Origin: an uncultured Prevotella sp.
GTDB taxonomy: Bacteria > Bacteroidota > Bacteroidia > Bacteroidales > Bacteroidaceae
DNA length: 64,000 nt
Assembly (NCBI GenBank): GCA_900543585.1
Contig: UQRP01000007.1
Location: 9,762-73,761, forward strand
Reading direction: 5' to 3'
The position numbers and the translations under genes were made by a program. The notes beneath the pieces were generated by a model. The model did not search any database. It was not told the DNA's origin and saw only the letters and a program-made list of their open reading frames with translations. Position 1 is the first letter of the stretch; every line of letters begins with the position of its first letter. Shown one piece after another: positions 7,828 through 15,298 of this stretch.

Positions 7828-8208
7828 ATGGCAATAAGAATTGTTGGAGTAGACTTGCCCCAGAACAAACGTGGCGAGATCGCATTGACTTATATCTACG
7901 GTATAGGTCGAAGTAGTTCAGCAAAGATATTGGACAAGGCCGGCGTGAGCCGCGACCTGAAGGTCAGCGAGTGGACTGACGATCAGGCAGCCAAGATCCG
8001 TGAAATTATCGGCGCTGAGTTTAAAGTGGAGGGTGACCTCCGTTCAGAGATTCAGATGAACATCAAGCGCCTGATGGATATCGGCTGCTATCGTGGTGTC
8101 CGTCATCGTAATGGTCTTCCTGTCCGTGGTCAGAGCACCAAGAACAACGCTCGTACCCGTAAGGGTAAGAAGAAGACTGTTGCTAACAAGAAGAAGGCTA
8201 CTAAGTAA
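7828..8208 (+). CDS. rpsM: 30S ribosomal protein S13
   Basis: S13 is a 30S head protein that contacts the P-site tRNA and forms bridges to the 50S. The 126 aa start MAIRIVGVDLPQNKRGEIALTYIYGIG and carry RGVRHRNGLPVRGQSTKNNARTRKGKKK, which is diagnostic. It begins the rpsM-rpsK-rpsD-rpoA-rplQ unit. Confidence 0.97.
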   Translation: MAIRIVGVDLPQNKRGEIALTYIYGIGRSSSAKILDKAGVSRDLKVSEWTDDQAAKIREIIGAEFKVEGDLRSEIQMNIKRLMDIGCYRGVRHRNGLPVRGQSTKNNARTRKGKKKTVANKKKATK

Positions 8209-8228
8209 TCTAATGGAGGAACTTAAAC

Positions 8229-8624
8229 ATGGCAAAACAACAGAAAGCAACATCTAACAAGAAAAGAAATGTACGTGTTGAGGCAACAGGACAGCTTCAT
8301 GTTCACAGCAGCTTCAACAATATCATTGTATCTCTTGCCAACAATGAAGGTCAGGTCATCTCTTGGTCTTCTGCCGGCAAGATGGGTTTCCGTGGTTCCA
8401 AGAAGAACACTCCGTACGCTGCTCAGATGGCCGCAGAGGATTGCGCTAAGGTAGCCTACGGTCTGGGTCTGCGCAAGGTCAAGGCCTTCGTCAAGGGTCC
8501 GGGTAATGGCCGTGAGAGTGCTATCCGTGCCGTACACGGTGCTGGTATCGAGGTAACAGAGATCGTTGACGTCACTCCGCTGCCGCACAACGGCTGCCGT
8601 CCTCCCAAGCGTCGTCGTGTATAA
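8229..8624 (+). CDS. rpsK: 30S ribosomal protein S11
   Basis: S11 forms part of the 30S platform at the mRNA exit. The 131 aa contain HVHSSFNNIIVSLAN, SAGKMGFRGSKKNTPYAAQMAA and the C-terminal DVTPLPHNGCRPPKRRRV, all typical of S11. It lies 20 nt after rpsM. Confidence 0.97.
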   Translation: MAKQQKATSNKKRNVRVEATGQLHVHSSFNNIIVSLANNEGQVISWSSAGKMGFRGSKKNTPYAAQMAAEDCAKVAYGLGLRKVKAFVKGPGNGRESAIRAVHGAGIEVTEIVDVTPLPHNGCRPPKRRRV

Positions 8625-8662
8625 TCAACTCATAGATACAATAGAAAAAGTATTTAATAATT

Positions 8663-9271
8663 ATGGCAAGATATATAGGTCCTAAATCTCGTATCGCACG
8701 CCGTTTCGGTGAGCCTATCTTTGGTGCTGACAAGGTGCTCTCAAAGCGTAACTTCCCTCCAGGGCAGCATGGCAATGACCGTCGCCGCAAGACCTCTGAG
8801 TATGGTCAGCAGCTCGCAGAGAAGCAGAAGGCTAAGTACACTTACGGCGTTCTCGAGCGTCAGTTCCATAATCTCTTCGACAAGGCTGCCAACATGGACG
8901 GCATCACCGGTGAGAACCTTCTCCAGCTTCTGGAGAGCCGCCTCGACAATGTCGTGTTCCGTCTTGGCATCGCTCCTTCACGCGCCGCTGCCCGTCAGCT
9001 CGTCTCTCACAGACACATCACTGTCGATGGCAAGGTCGTTGGTATTCCTTCTTATTCTGTAAAGCCTGGTCAGGTCGTTGGCGTCCGCGAGAAGTCTAAG
9101 TCTCTCGAGGTCATCGACAACGCACTCGCTGGTTTCAACCACAGCAAGTATCCTTGGCTGGAGTGGGACCAGAACAGCAAGAGCGGCAAGTACCTGCACA
9201 TGCCTGAGCGCGCAGATATTCCTGAGAATATCAAGGAGCAGTTAATCGTTGAGTTGTACTCAAAACAATAA
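8663..9271 (+). CDS. rpsD: 30S ribosomal protein S4
   Basis: S4 nucleates 30S assembly and in some bacteria represses the alpha operon. The 202 aa contain the N-terminal block MARYIGPKSRIARRFGEPIFG without zinc-binding cysteines, and the S4 RNA-binding domain (LESRLDNVVFRLGIAPSRAAARQLVSH, residues about 91-117). The Cys-free N-terminus matches the zinc-independent S14 and L36 here. Confidence 0.97.
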   Translation: MARYIGPKSRIARRFGEPIFGADKVLSKRNFPPGQHGNDRRRKTSEYGQQLAEKQKAKYTYGVLERQFHNLFDKAANMDGITGENLLQLLESRLDNVVFRLGIAPSRAAARQLVSHRHITVDGKVVGIPSYSVKPGQVVGVREKSKSLEVIDNALAGFNHSKYPWLEWDQNSKSGKYLHMPERADIPENIKEQLIVELYSKQ

Positions 9272-9285
9272 AAATCATTAAATTA

Positions 9286-10278
9286 ATGGCGATATTAGCA
9301 TTTCAAAAACCTGATAAAGTAGTGATGCTGGAGGCTAACGACCACTACGGAAAGTTTGAGTTCCGCCCGCTCGAGCCTGGCTTCGGTGTTACCATCGGCA
9401 ACGCCCTGCGCCGCATCCTTCTTTCATCGCTTGAGGGTTTTGCCATCAACACGGTCCGCATCAGCGGCGTGGAGCATGAGTTCGCAACAGTCCCCGGTGT
9501 GAAGGAAGATGTCACCAACATCATTTTGAATCTCAAGCAAGTTCGATTCAAACAAGTAGTAGACGAATTCGAGAACGAGAAAGTTAGTATCACCGTAGAG
9601 GATTCCACTGAGTTCAAAGCTGGTGATATCGGTAAGTATCTGACTGGATTTGAAGTGTTAAACCCAGATTTGGTGATTTGTCATTTGGACTCCAAGGCAT
9701 CGTTCCAGATTGACCTTACTATCAACAAGGGACGTGGTTATGTACCTGCTGACGAGAACCGTCAGTATTGCACGGATGTCAATGTACTTCCCATCGATTC
9801 TATCTACACCCCTATCCGCAATGTTCGCTACAGTGTTGAGCCTACTCGTGTCGAGCAGAAGACCGACTACGACAATCTCATCATTGAGGTGACAACGGAC
9901 GGTTCCATACACCCGAAGGATGCCCTGAAGGAGGCCGCAAAGATTCTGATCTTCCACTTCATGCTCTTCTCTGACGAGAAAATCACTCTGGAGAACCCCG
10001 ATACCGAGGGCAACCAGGAGTTTGATGAGGAAGTTCTCCACATGCGCCAGCTCCTCAAGACTAAGTTGACGGACCTGAACCTGAGTGTTCGTGCCCTTAA
10101 CTGCTTGAAGGCTGCTGATGTCGAGACGCTGGCTGACTTGGTTCAGTATCAGAAGACCGACCTCTTAAAGTTCCGTAACTTCGGTAAGAAATCGCTCTCA
10201 GAGCTTGATGATTTGCTCGAGAGTCTGAATCTGTCGTTTGGAATGGACACATCAAAGTATAAACTGGATAAAGATTGA
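9286..10278 (+). CDS. rpoA: RNA polymerase alpha subunit
   Basis: Alpha dimerises to nucleate RNA polymerase assembly, and its C-terminal domain contacts activators and UP-element DNA. The 330 aa show the N-terminal domain (GFGVTIGNALRRILLSSLEG, residues about 33-52) and an intact C-terminal domain (LSVRALNCLKAADVETLADLV...FGKKSLSELDDLL, residues about 265-315). It follows rpsD and precedes rplQ by 8 nt. Confidence 0.98.
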   Translation: MAILAFQKPDKVVMLEANDHYGKFEFRPLEPGFGVTIGNALRRILLSSLEGFAINTVRISGVEHEFATVPGVKEDVTNIILNLKQVRFKQVVDEFENEKVSITVEDSTEFKAGDIGKYLTGFEVLNPDLVICHLDSKASFQIDLTINKGRGYVPADENRQYCTDVNVLPIDSIYTPIRNVRYSVEPTRVEQKTDYDNLIIEVTTDGSIHPKDALKEAAKILIFHFMLFSDEKITLENPDTEGNQEFDEEVLHMRQLLKTKLTDLNLSVRALNCLKAADVETLADLVQYQKTDLLKFRNFGKKSLSELDDLLESLNLSFGMDTSKYKLDKD

Positions 10279-10286
10279 AATAAACA

Positions 10287-10817
10287 ATGAGACACAATAA
10301 AAAGTTCAACCATCTGAGCCGTACTGCACCTCATCGGGCTGCTATGCTTGCCAATATGGCAACGAGCCTGATCATGCACAAAAGAATCACTACGACTCTC
10401 GCAAAGGCAAAGGCTCTGAAGAAATATGTAGAGCCCCTGATCACCCGTTCAAAGACAGACACAACGACTTCTCGTCGTGTTGTCTTCCGTTATCTTCAGA
10501 AGAGCTACGCTGTCAAGGAGCTCTTCGGTGAGGTAGCAGCACGTGTTGCTGACCGTCCCGGTGGTTACACACGTATCATCAAGTTGGGTGTTCGCCCGAG
10601 CGATGCTGCTTCTATGTGCTTCATCGAGCTCGTAGACTTCGATGAGAACATGGCCAAGAGCGCCAAGGGTGAGAAGAAGACTCGTCGTAGCCGTCGTTCT
10701 GCTAAGAAGGCTGAGACAGCTCCCGCTGCCGAGGCTCCCGCTACAGAGGCTACAGAGGCTCCTGCTGAGCCCGCTGCCGAGGCTCCTAAGGCTGAGGAAA
10801 CTCCTAAGGCTGAATAA
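10287..10817 (+). CDS. rplQ: 50S ribosomal protein L17 with Ala/Glu/Pro-rich tail
   Basis: L17 lies near the exit tunnel. Residues 1 to about 120 are ordinary L17 (MRHNKKFNHLSRTAPHRAAML...KRITTTLAKAKALKKYVEPLI). The protein is 176 aa, longer than the usual 120 or so, because of a Lys/Arg patch (KGEKKTRRSRRSAKKA) followed by about 40 residues of Ala/Glu/Pro/Thr repeats. Such tails are common on Bacteroidetes L17. It ends the ribosomal cluster and is followed by a strong terminator. Confidence 0.96.
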   Translation: MRHNKKFNHLSRTAPHRAAMLANMATSLIMHKRITTTLAKAKALKKYVEPLITRSKTDTTTSRRVVFRYLQKSYAVKELFGEVAARVADRPGGYTRIIKLGVRPSDAASMCFIELVDFDENMAKSAKGEKKTRRSRRSAKKAETAPAAEAPATEATEAPAEPAAEAPKAEETPKAE

Positions 10818-10833
10818 ATCCCAGTTCTATCAT

Positions 10834-10874
10834 AAAAAATCTCCAATCCGCAAGGGTTGGAGATTTTTTTTATG
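10834..10874 (+). terminator. Intrinsic terminator after rplQ
   Basis: AAAAATCTCCAA pairs with TTGGAGATTTTT around a short loop, followed by a long T run. It is symmetric, so it could also act on the minus strand, where the convergent ATPase gene ends at 10925. Confidence 0.85.
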
Positions 10875-10924
10875 CCTGTCTGTCAGAGGGTGATAAGAAG
10901 TAATTAATCCGTTTAATGCGTCGA

Positions 10925-12541
10925 TTACTTCCTGTCTTCCCTCTCTATCTGTTTAATAAGCCAGTCGCTGATGGTTCCCGTCTCCGACGAGAACGAGCAG
11001 GCGATGGCATAGACTTCGCGGCGGTCGTGGGCGTAAGGTTCGGCATAGCCACGGTCGGCAATCTGTGCCATGCCCTCAGCGGCCGGGCGGTCGAGCTTGT
11101 ACTCGAAGATGTAGACATAGCGCGGGGTCTCTATCACGCAGTCGGCACGGCCCTTCGACGTTGCCTTCTCGTGGTAGACGGTGTTGCGGGTGCTGCCAAT
11201 GAGGCGCATGATGAGATAGACGGTGTACTGGAACTGTCGCTCGTGGCTCCGCTCACCATTGCTCTCCCTTACCGAGTAGGGGATGCTGGCCAAGAAGTCG
11301 TTCAGCAGGTCGTGGAAGTCTTCCGGCTTGCCATGGTGCAAGGCCTTCTTCAGTTTTGTGGCCCAGCTGCTGGGCTGTGTGGGTGTATGGAAATAGCCGG
11401 ATGCAAGGAGCGCTAAGAAGCCAGATGCTACCTCGTGGTTGGGGAAGTCGAGTTTATATTCCTCATCCTCGCGGTTGTAGCCTTTGATGGTGAGGTAGCC
11501 GCTTTGATAAATCATCGGTACGGGGGCTTCCACGGTGGCACGGTAGTCCACGAACTCTTGCGCCTCATAGCTGTGGTCGATGATGTCCTGGATGTTCTCA
11601 TCGCTGTGGCTGAGCAATCGCATCAGGTAGGTCGGGGTGCCGGAAGCAAACCAGTAATTTCGTATATCTTCATTTGCAAAGGCATTCAGTAAAGTAAAAG
11701 GATTATAGATATCGGTCATGCCTTCACTGAAGTGATAGCCGTCATACCTTTGTTTTAACTGTGATTTAGCCTCTTCAACAGTGATATCGTTTGCTTCTGC
11801 AAAATCTTTGACAGAAGGTGCGAAGATAGTGTTCAGCTCTTCCGTAGTGATGCCGCAAATGGCATCAAAGCGTGGGAGCATGCTGATGTCCTGTGCATTG
11901 TTGAATCCCGAGAACACACTCACCTGCGCAAACTTGGTGACACCCGTGAGGAACACGAAGCGCAGGTCGGCGTCAGCGAGTTTGAAAACAGAATAGAATG
12001 CCTTGAGCGTCTCACGATGGCGTTCTTCAAGGATTTGCTCATTGCCGTCGATGACCGTCTTCTGTCCCGTGTCCATGACGTCGAGCATCGGCTTGTCGTA
12101 TTCGTCGACGAGCACCACGCAGGTCTTCCCCGTCTGTTCATGGGCCTGGTGCAGCACGTCGGCGAAGCGGCGGCCGAGCTGGTCGGTGGCGGGCTCCACA
12201 CCGTATTGCTTCTCCCACTTTGTCACGTAGCCGTTGAGCGTCTGCTCCAGGGCATCGGCCTCCGTGTAGTTAGAGCCGTTGAAGTCAATCTCAAAGACGG
12301 GGTAGGGCTCCCACTTCGTCTCCAGGTTCTCTATCTTCAAGCCCTTGAACAAGTCCCGGCGGCCCTCAAAATAGTATTTGATGGTGGAGACCAACAGCGA
12401 TTTGCCGAAGCGGCGGGGGCGGCTGAGAAAATAGACGCCCTCGCTCTTGGTCAGTTCATATACCAAGTCGGTCTTGTCGACATAGACAAAGCCGTTACTT
12501 CTTAACTTTGCGAAGTCTTGTATGCCTATAGGATAATTCAT
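10925..12541 (-). CDS. AAA-ATPase-like / PD-(D/E)XK nuclease-fold protein
   Basis: A 538-aa member of a two-domain family very common in Bacteroidetes. The N-terminus (MNYPIGIQDFAKLRSNGFVYVDKT) and an unusual Walker A (SRPRRFGKSLL, residues about 40-50) mark the AAA-ATPase-like domain (PF09820 type); VVLVDEYDKPMLD near residue 143 is the Walker B. The C-terminal quarter has GRADCVIE...YIFEYKLD, the active-site pattern of the PD-(D/E)XK nuclease-like domain (PF08011 type). The role of the family is unknown; defence and mobile-element functions have been suggested. It converges on rplQ. A relative lies at 25255-26991. Confidence 0.85.
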   Translation of the reverse strand: MNYPIGIQDFAKLRSNGFVYVDKTDLVYELTKSEGVYFLSRPRRFGKSLLVSTIKYYFEGRRDLFKGLKIENLETKWEPYPVFEIDFNGSNYTEADALEQTLNGYVTKWEKQYGVEPATDQLGRRFADVLHQAHEQTGKTCVVLVDEYDKPMLDVMDTGQKTVIDGNEQILEERHRETLKAFYSVFKLADADLRFVFLTGVTKFAQVSVFSGFNNAQDISMLPRFDAICGITTEELNTIFAPSVKDFAEANDITVEEAKSQLKQRYDGYHFSEGMTDIYNPFTLLNAFANEDIRNYWFASGTPTYLMRLLSHSDENIQDIIDHSYEAQEFVDYRATVEAPVPMIYQSGYLTIKGYNREDEEYKLDFPNHEVASGFLALLASGYFHTPTQPSSWATKLKKALHHGKPEDFHDLLNDFLASIPYSVRESNGERSHERQFQYTVYLIMRLIGSTRNTVYHEKATSKGRADCVIETPRYVYIFEYKLDRPAAEGMAQIADRGYAEPYAHDRREVYAIACSFSSETGTISDWLIKQIEREDRK

Positions 12542-12760
12542 CGTCTGCTGCTTATGATTGATACTTGCAAATTTAGGAAATAATCAGCAGAGTGCAAAGG
12601 AAAAAGACTTAAAAAACGTGCTCCGAAGGCTTGCAGGTGCTAAAGTGTTTAAGCTACCTTCTATTAGGTTGTCTGATAGGCGTATAGTGATTCGAAACAG
12701 GGTGGGCTTGGTGTGTTAGACTTGGGCGTTTTATTTGATTCGTCCTTTTTTAACGTTATT

Positions 12761-12793
12761 CTACATTTGTCGGTCACAAATGTTACCACCGTC
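12761..12793 (+). promoter_or_regulatory. Dyad operators upstream of nitrate cluster
   Basis: ACATTTGT (12773-12780) and ACAAATGT (12786-12793) form a perfect 8-bp inverted repeat around CGGTC, a 21-bp dyad of the size bound by CRP/FNR-family dimers. TAACGTTA (12761-12768) is a second perfect palindrome 4 bp upstream. The dyad centre lies about 80 bp before the -7 box. Binding by an FNR/HcpR-like anaerobic regulator is inference from size and the genes downstream. Confidence 0.45.
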
Positions 12794-12858
12794 TAAGAAA
12801 ATCTTATTTCATTCAGAAGAAAAGGTAGATTATAGTTGTAGGGTATTGATATTTTCGC

Positions 12859-12866
12859 TAACTTTG
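12859..12866 (+). promoter_or_regulatory. Promoter -7 box for nitrate cluster
   Basis: TAACTTTG matches TAnnTTTG and lies 23 nt before the first start codon at 12890. A weak TTG (12836-12838) lies about 20 nt upstream. No other promoter box is obvious before narG. Confidence 0.6.
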
Positions 12867-12889
12867 GCGCAAACTAATACAGAAACAAT

Positions 12890-13324
12890 ATGAAATCCAA
12901 ATTGAATTTGTTGTTGACGGTCCTTTTCTGGGGCAGCATCTGGGGTATTGCAGAGGCTTCTATGGGTTGGGTGCTTCATGCCGCCCAAATTCATCATGGC
13001 ACTTCCAACATTCTCTTCGCTTTTGGTATCGCCTGTATGTTTGCCGCTGCTACGCGCTCCGGTAAAGGCGCCATGGCTGTGATGCTCACGGCTGTTGTTG
13101 CTTCTGCCATCAAGTTAGTCGACTTCTTCCTTCCCGGTTCACCGCAGAGTGTTCTCCATCCTACGCTTTATATCCTTTTGGAAGGAGCCATGACAGCTAT
13201 CATCAGTCAAATCTTCTCCATCCAGCCGCGCCAGGAGACGCATCCGACGTGGTCGCTCCTTGAAGCCCGTCTTGCTTTTCCCGCTTTGGCTGTTGCCTTG
13301 GTCCTCACCCTTGCTGTTGGATAA
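12890..13324 (+). CDS. Small integral membrane protein, first gene of nitrate cluster
   Basis: 144 aa of unknown function. Hydrophobic segments near residues 5-25, 40-56, 62-80, 88-112 and 126-143 suggest four or five membrane helices. Conserved-looking patches are WGIAEASMGWVLHAAQIHHGTSN (two His close together) and KLVDFFLPGSPQSVLHP. It is 12 nt upstream of mobA and heads a run of nine close genes. The size and compact helices recall substrate-binding subunits of ECF-type importers, so a role in molybdate or metal uptake is possible, but I do not recognise the family. Confidence 0.75.
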   Translation: MKSKLNLLLTVLFWGSIWGIAEASMGWVLHAAQIHHGTSNILFAFGIACMFAAATRSGKGAMAVMLTAVVASAIKLVDFFLPGSPQSVLHPTLYILLEGAMTAIISQIFSIQPRQETHPTWSLLEARLAFPALAVALVLTLAVG

Positions 13325-13336
13325 AGGCGGAAGACA

Positions 13337-13960
13337 ATGGTTGACTCAGCGTCTCCTCCCCTCTTTGACGTGACGGGTGGCATCCTTGCCGGAGGCCATA
13401 GCAGTCGGTTCGGAAGCAACAAAGCCCTGTTCTCGCCCGACGGCGAGACACTGATTTCGCGGGCAGCGCGTCTGCTCCGTCCGCTCTGCCGTCAGGTGCT
13501 CGTCAGTGCCAGTCATGCTAATGCCGGGGCCTATGCCTTCTTGGACTTGGATATTGTAGAGGACCTGCACAGCGACTGCGGACCATTGGGGGGGTTGGAG
13601 GCAATGCTCAATCGTTGCACGACCCCTTGGCTGCTCGTCCTCACGTGCGACATGCCCTATGTAAATAGCGAAGCACTCCAAACGATGCTTGGCCATGCAC
13701 GGCTGTCTGATACGCTTGACGACAGTCTTCCCCGCGCCTTTGCCTGGCAGCGGGAGTCCGACGGGAGCATCTCTCCCTTCCCGTTGCTCATCAAGCGAAG
13801 CGTGTTGCCACAGTTGCGCGAGCAGATGCATTATGAACACTTTGGCGTGAAAGCTTTTCTTCGCACGGTGGACACCTATTATATAAAGACTGATTCCGAA
13901 GAGCTGCTCCGCAATGTCAACCGTCCTGAAGATTGGCATGAACCATTCACAAGAAAATAA
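13337..13960 (+). CDS. mobA: Molybdenum cofactor guanylyltransferase
   Basis: MobA transfers GMP from GTP to Mo-molybdopterin to make the bis-MGD cofactor needed by NarG. The 207 aa have the nucleotidyltransferase signature GGILAGGHSSRFGSNKALF (residues about 14-32), then CGPLGGLEAML and LVLTCDMPYV, where the Asp is the metal-binding residue of the family. Its place directly before narK and narG says it serves this nitrate reductase. No other Moco biosynthesis gene is in the window. Confidence 0.9.
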   Translation: MVDSASPPLFDVTGGILAGGHSSRFGSNKALFSPDGETLISRAARLLRPLCRQVLVSASHANAGAYAFLDLDIVEDLHSDCGPLGGLEAMLNRCTTPWLLVLTCDMPYVNSEALQTMLGHARLSDTLDDSLPRAFAWQRESDGSISPFPLLIKRSVLPQLREQMHYEHFGVKAFLRTVDTYYIKTDSEELLRNVNRPEDWHEPFTRK

Positions 13961-13984
13961 GAACCTAGACATAATCAATGAATA

Positions 13985-15277
13985 ATGCGACAATCTGATT
14001 TCAAACTCAAGGGCACACCCACCCAAGCACTGTTGGGCGCAACCATCGGCTTCTTCTTCGGTGTGATGGCCATCTCCCTCTTCGGTCCCACGAGTACAAC
14101 GCTCGGAGCCGCTATGGGCTTGGGCGCTACACAGCTGGGCCTGCTCGTCTCGGTCCCTTCACTGACGGGTTCTCTGCTGCGCATCCCCTTCGGTGCCATG
14201 GTCGACAGCAATGGAGGCCGCCGTGGCTTCCTCTTCCTGCTCGCTGCCGCCGTCGTGGGACTGGGCGCGCTGAGTGTCCTCTTCACCCTTTACCCCGTAG
14301 AGACTCCCGGCAGCATGAAGGGCCTCTATCCCGTGGTGCTCCTCCTCGGCTGTCTGGCCGGCTGCGGCATCGCCACCTTCTCCGTGGGCGCCTCACAGTC
14401 CAACTACTGGTTTGCCAAGAACCGCCAGGGCTATGCCTCTGGCATCTACGGCGGACTCGGCACCACTTCCGCGGGCATCCTCGCCTTCGCCCTCCCGCTG
14501 CTGCTCCATCAGTTTGGCTTCACGGCAGCTTATTATATCCTGACGGGTGTCATGCTCGTAGGACTCCTCTTATACGTCTGGCTCGGTGCCAATCCCCCTT
14601 ACTTCCAGTTTCTCAAAGCCGGGAAGTCTGAGGAAGTCGCACGCGACAACGCGCTGGCCTGTGGGCAGGAGCTCTTCCCCAAGGGCAATGCCGCGACAAG
14701 TCTGAAGATCTCCGCGAAGATACCGCAGACGTGGATGCTCGTCCTCTGTTATTTCACCACCTTCGGCGGCTTCATGGCACTGACGGCATGGTTCCCCACA
14801 TTCTGGAAGAAAGGCATGGGCCTTGACCCGATGCTTGCAGGTGGTCTAACTGCTGTGTTCTCCATCCTTGCCGCACTGCTGCGTGTGCCCGGTGGCAAAC
14901 TCTCCGACCGCATCGGCGGCGAGAAAGTCTCCATGGGAGCCCTCGCCCTCTTGGCTGTCGCCGGCGTGCTGATGAACATTCCGATGGGGTGGGGCGGTCT
15001 CTTCCTCGTCAGCCTGCTCATCTCCGTGGCCTTCGGCTTCAACAATGCTGCCACGATGAAGCTCGTCCCCGTCTATGTCAGCGAGGGTGTGGGCGGTGCC
15101 AACGGCTGGGTAGGCGGTCTCGGGGCCTTTGGCGGTTTCGTCTTTCCACCACTCATGGGCCGGCTTGTCGATCTCTCTCCCGAGTATGGCTACGGCCTGG
15201 GCTTCCTGCTCTTCACAGGCTTTGCCCTCGTCGTCATGGTCATCAACTACTTTGGCATGATGCGCAAGAAACATTGA
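13985..15277 (+). CDS. narK: Nitrate/nitrite MFS transporter
   Basis: A 430-aa major facilitator protein with about 12 membrane helices. It starts MRQSDFKLKGTPTQALLGATIGFFFGVMAISLFGP. The glycine-rich nitrate signature GANGWVGGLGAFGGFVFPP lies near residues 371-390, and an earlier Gly-rich helix near residues 130-165 includes YWFAKNRQGYASG. It probably imports nitrate and/or exports nitrite for the NarG active site in the cytoplasm. It is 24 nt after mobA and 21 nt before narG. I cannot decide between a nitrate/proton symporter and a nitrate/nitrite antiporter. Confidence 0.9.
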   Translation: MRQSDFKLKGTPTQALLGATIGFFFGVMAISLFGPTSTTLGAAMGLGATQLGLLVSVPSLTGSLLRIPFGAMVDSNGGRRGFLFLLAAAVVGLGALSVLFTLYPVETPGSMKGLYPVVLLLGCLAGCGIATFSVGASQSNYWFAKNRQGYASGIYGGLGTTSAGILAFALPLLLHQFGFTAAYYILTGVMLVGLLLYVWLGANPPYFQFLKAGKSEEVARDNALACGQELFPKGNAATSLKISAKIPQTWMLVLCYFTTFGGFMALTAWFPTFWKKGMGLDPMLAGGLTAVFSILAALLRVPGGKLSDRIGGEKVSMGALALLAVAGVLMNIPMGWGGLFLVSLLISVAFGFNNAATMKLVPVYVSEGVGGANGWVGGLGAFGGFVFPPLMGRLVDLSPEYGYGLGFLLFTGFALVVMVINYFGMMRKKH

Positions 15278-15298
15278 CCGGACTTGATTCTTTAGGCT

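Larger units (their letters stand above)
12542..12889. other. Intergenic region upstream of the nitrate cluster
   Basis: 348 nt without a convincing gene. It separates the minus-strand ATPase from the plus-strand nitrate cluster. I see two dyads (12761-12768 and 12773-12793) and one promoter box (12859-12866), listed separately. Confidence 0.7.
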
